Source: Planctomycetota bacterium (lineage in GTDB: Bacteria > Planctomycetota > Phycisphaerae > SM23-33). From it: a stretch of DNA of 64,000 bases. Below the pieces are notes generated by a model. That model was not told where the DNA came from. It saw nothing but the letters and a program-made list of their open reading frames with translations, and ran no database searches. Below, piece by piece: positions 63,874 through 64,000 of this stretch. Made by a program: the position numbers and the translations under genes. Position 1 is the stretch's first letter; each line of letters begins with the position of its first letter. Location of the stretch: positions 23,072 through 87,071 of the forward strand of contig JAAAOJ010000015.1 of assembly GCA_009908915.1 (NCBI GenBank), given 5' to 3'.

Positions 63874-64000
63874 ATGTCTTCACAAACAATGGAACCAGTC
63901 GTCATCCGCGGACGTGCTGGGTACGTTGGCCGGCGCTGCATGATCGTCGCTTTTGCGGCATGCCTTTTGTCTGCCTCCACATCCATGGCGGCAGCCAGTC
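63874..64000 (+). CDS. start of an exported protein, cut by the window edge
   Basis: ATG 63874 with AAGGAAG 5 bases upstream. The visible 42 codons read MSSQTMEPVV, a basic stretch GRAGYVGRRC, a hydrophobic core MIVAFAACLLSAST and AAAS, i.e. a long-n-region signal peptide. Nothing can be said about the mature protein. Confidence 0.6.
   Translation, partial: MSSQTMEPVVIRGRAGYVGRRCMIVAFAACLLSASTSMAAAS

Overview
High-GC bacterial chromosome, very probably a planctomycete of the Phycisphaerae type. This is inferred from the gene set: split glycine decarboxylase (GcvPA/GcvPB) clustered with GcvT, GcvH and LipB; a UxaE-type tagaturonate epimerase with a mannonate-oxidoreductase-like SDR; a DUF2330 protein; a giant macroglobulin-like protein; an alginate_exp-type porin; many small lipoproteins; and intergenic spaces filled with short repeats. 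There are no rRNA or tRNA genes, no CRISPR array and no recognisable prophage or transposase.

Layout. 1-3.1 kb is eroded: an mfd 5' end broken by a 154-bp mobile-looking repeat, a frameshifted remnant, and several repeats around a YdjM-like membrane hydrolase. 3.1-12.4 kb (minus) holds guaA, two tandem alpha/beta-hydrolase lipoproteins (the second has lost its catalytic Ser and His), mutL, two overlapping micro-ORFs, an NtrC-type regulator, a zinc-ribbon membrane protein and a soluble NtrB-like kinase. 12.5-20.1 kb (minus) has pnp with a strong terminator, rpsO, a receiver protein, and a porin / binding lipoprotein / permease / ATPase uptake operon. 20.7-33.6 kb has a B12-binding-like protein, a DUF2330 protein, a 2139-aa macroglobulin-like protein, a pstS-chemoreceptor pair and a transglutaminase-like lipoprotein. 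33.9-39.4 kb (plus) is the glycine cleavage cluster with lipB. 40-47.8 kb has a YggS protein, a zinc-ribbon/TolA-like-coil/vWA protein joined to a foreign cadherin-like fragment, and divergent gltX and glnS.

47.8-50.6 kb is the main accessory island. It holds a lower-GC DUF6338-like gene with a 47-aa proline-rich partner, a rubrerythrin C-terminal remnant, small orphan genes, another gene remnant, and an overlapping nucleotidyltransferase/small-protein pair with a leaderless-type promoter. 50.7-57.2 kb has deoC, an LtaS-like sulfatase-fold membrane protein, apt, a radical SAM enzyme, a lipoprotein and an isochorismatase-like hydrolase. 57.3-64 kb has gnd behind tandem promoter-like repeats, then a lipoprotein-uxaE-SDR-Gfo/Idh group that looks like hexuronate catabolism, and the start of an exported protein at the edge.

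The strongest unusual signals are not one named system. They are (i) several dispersed palindromic or MITE-like repeat families, some inside genes; (ii) many gene remnants hidden in intergenic DNA; (iii) pseudoenzyme divergence; and (iv) small overlapping gene pairs in the mutL operon and the 48-50.6 kb island.
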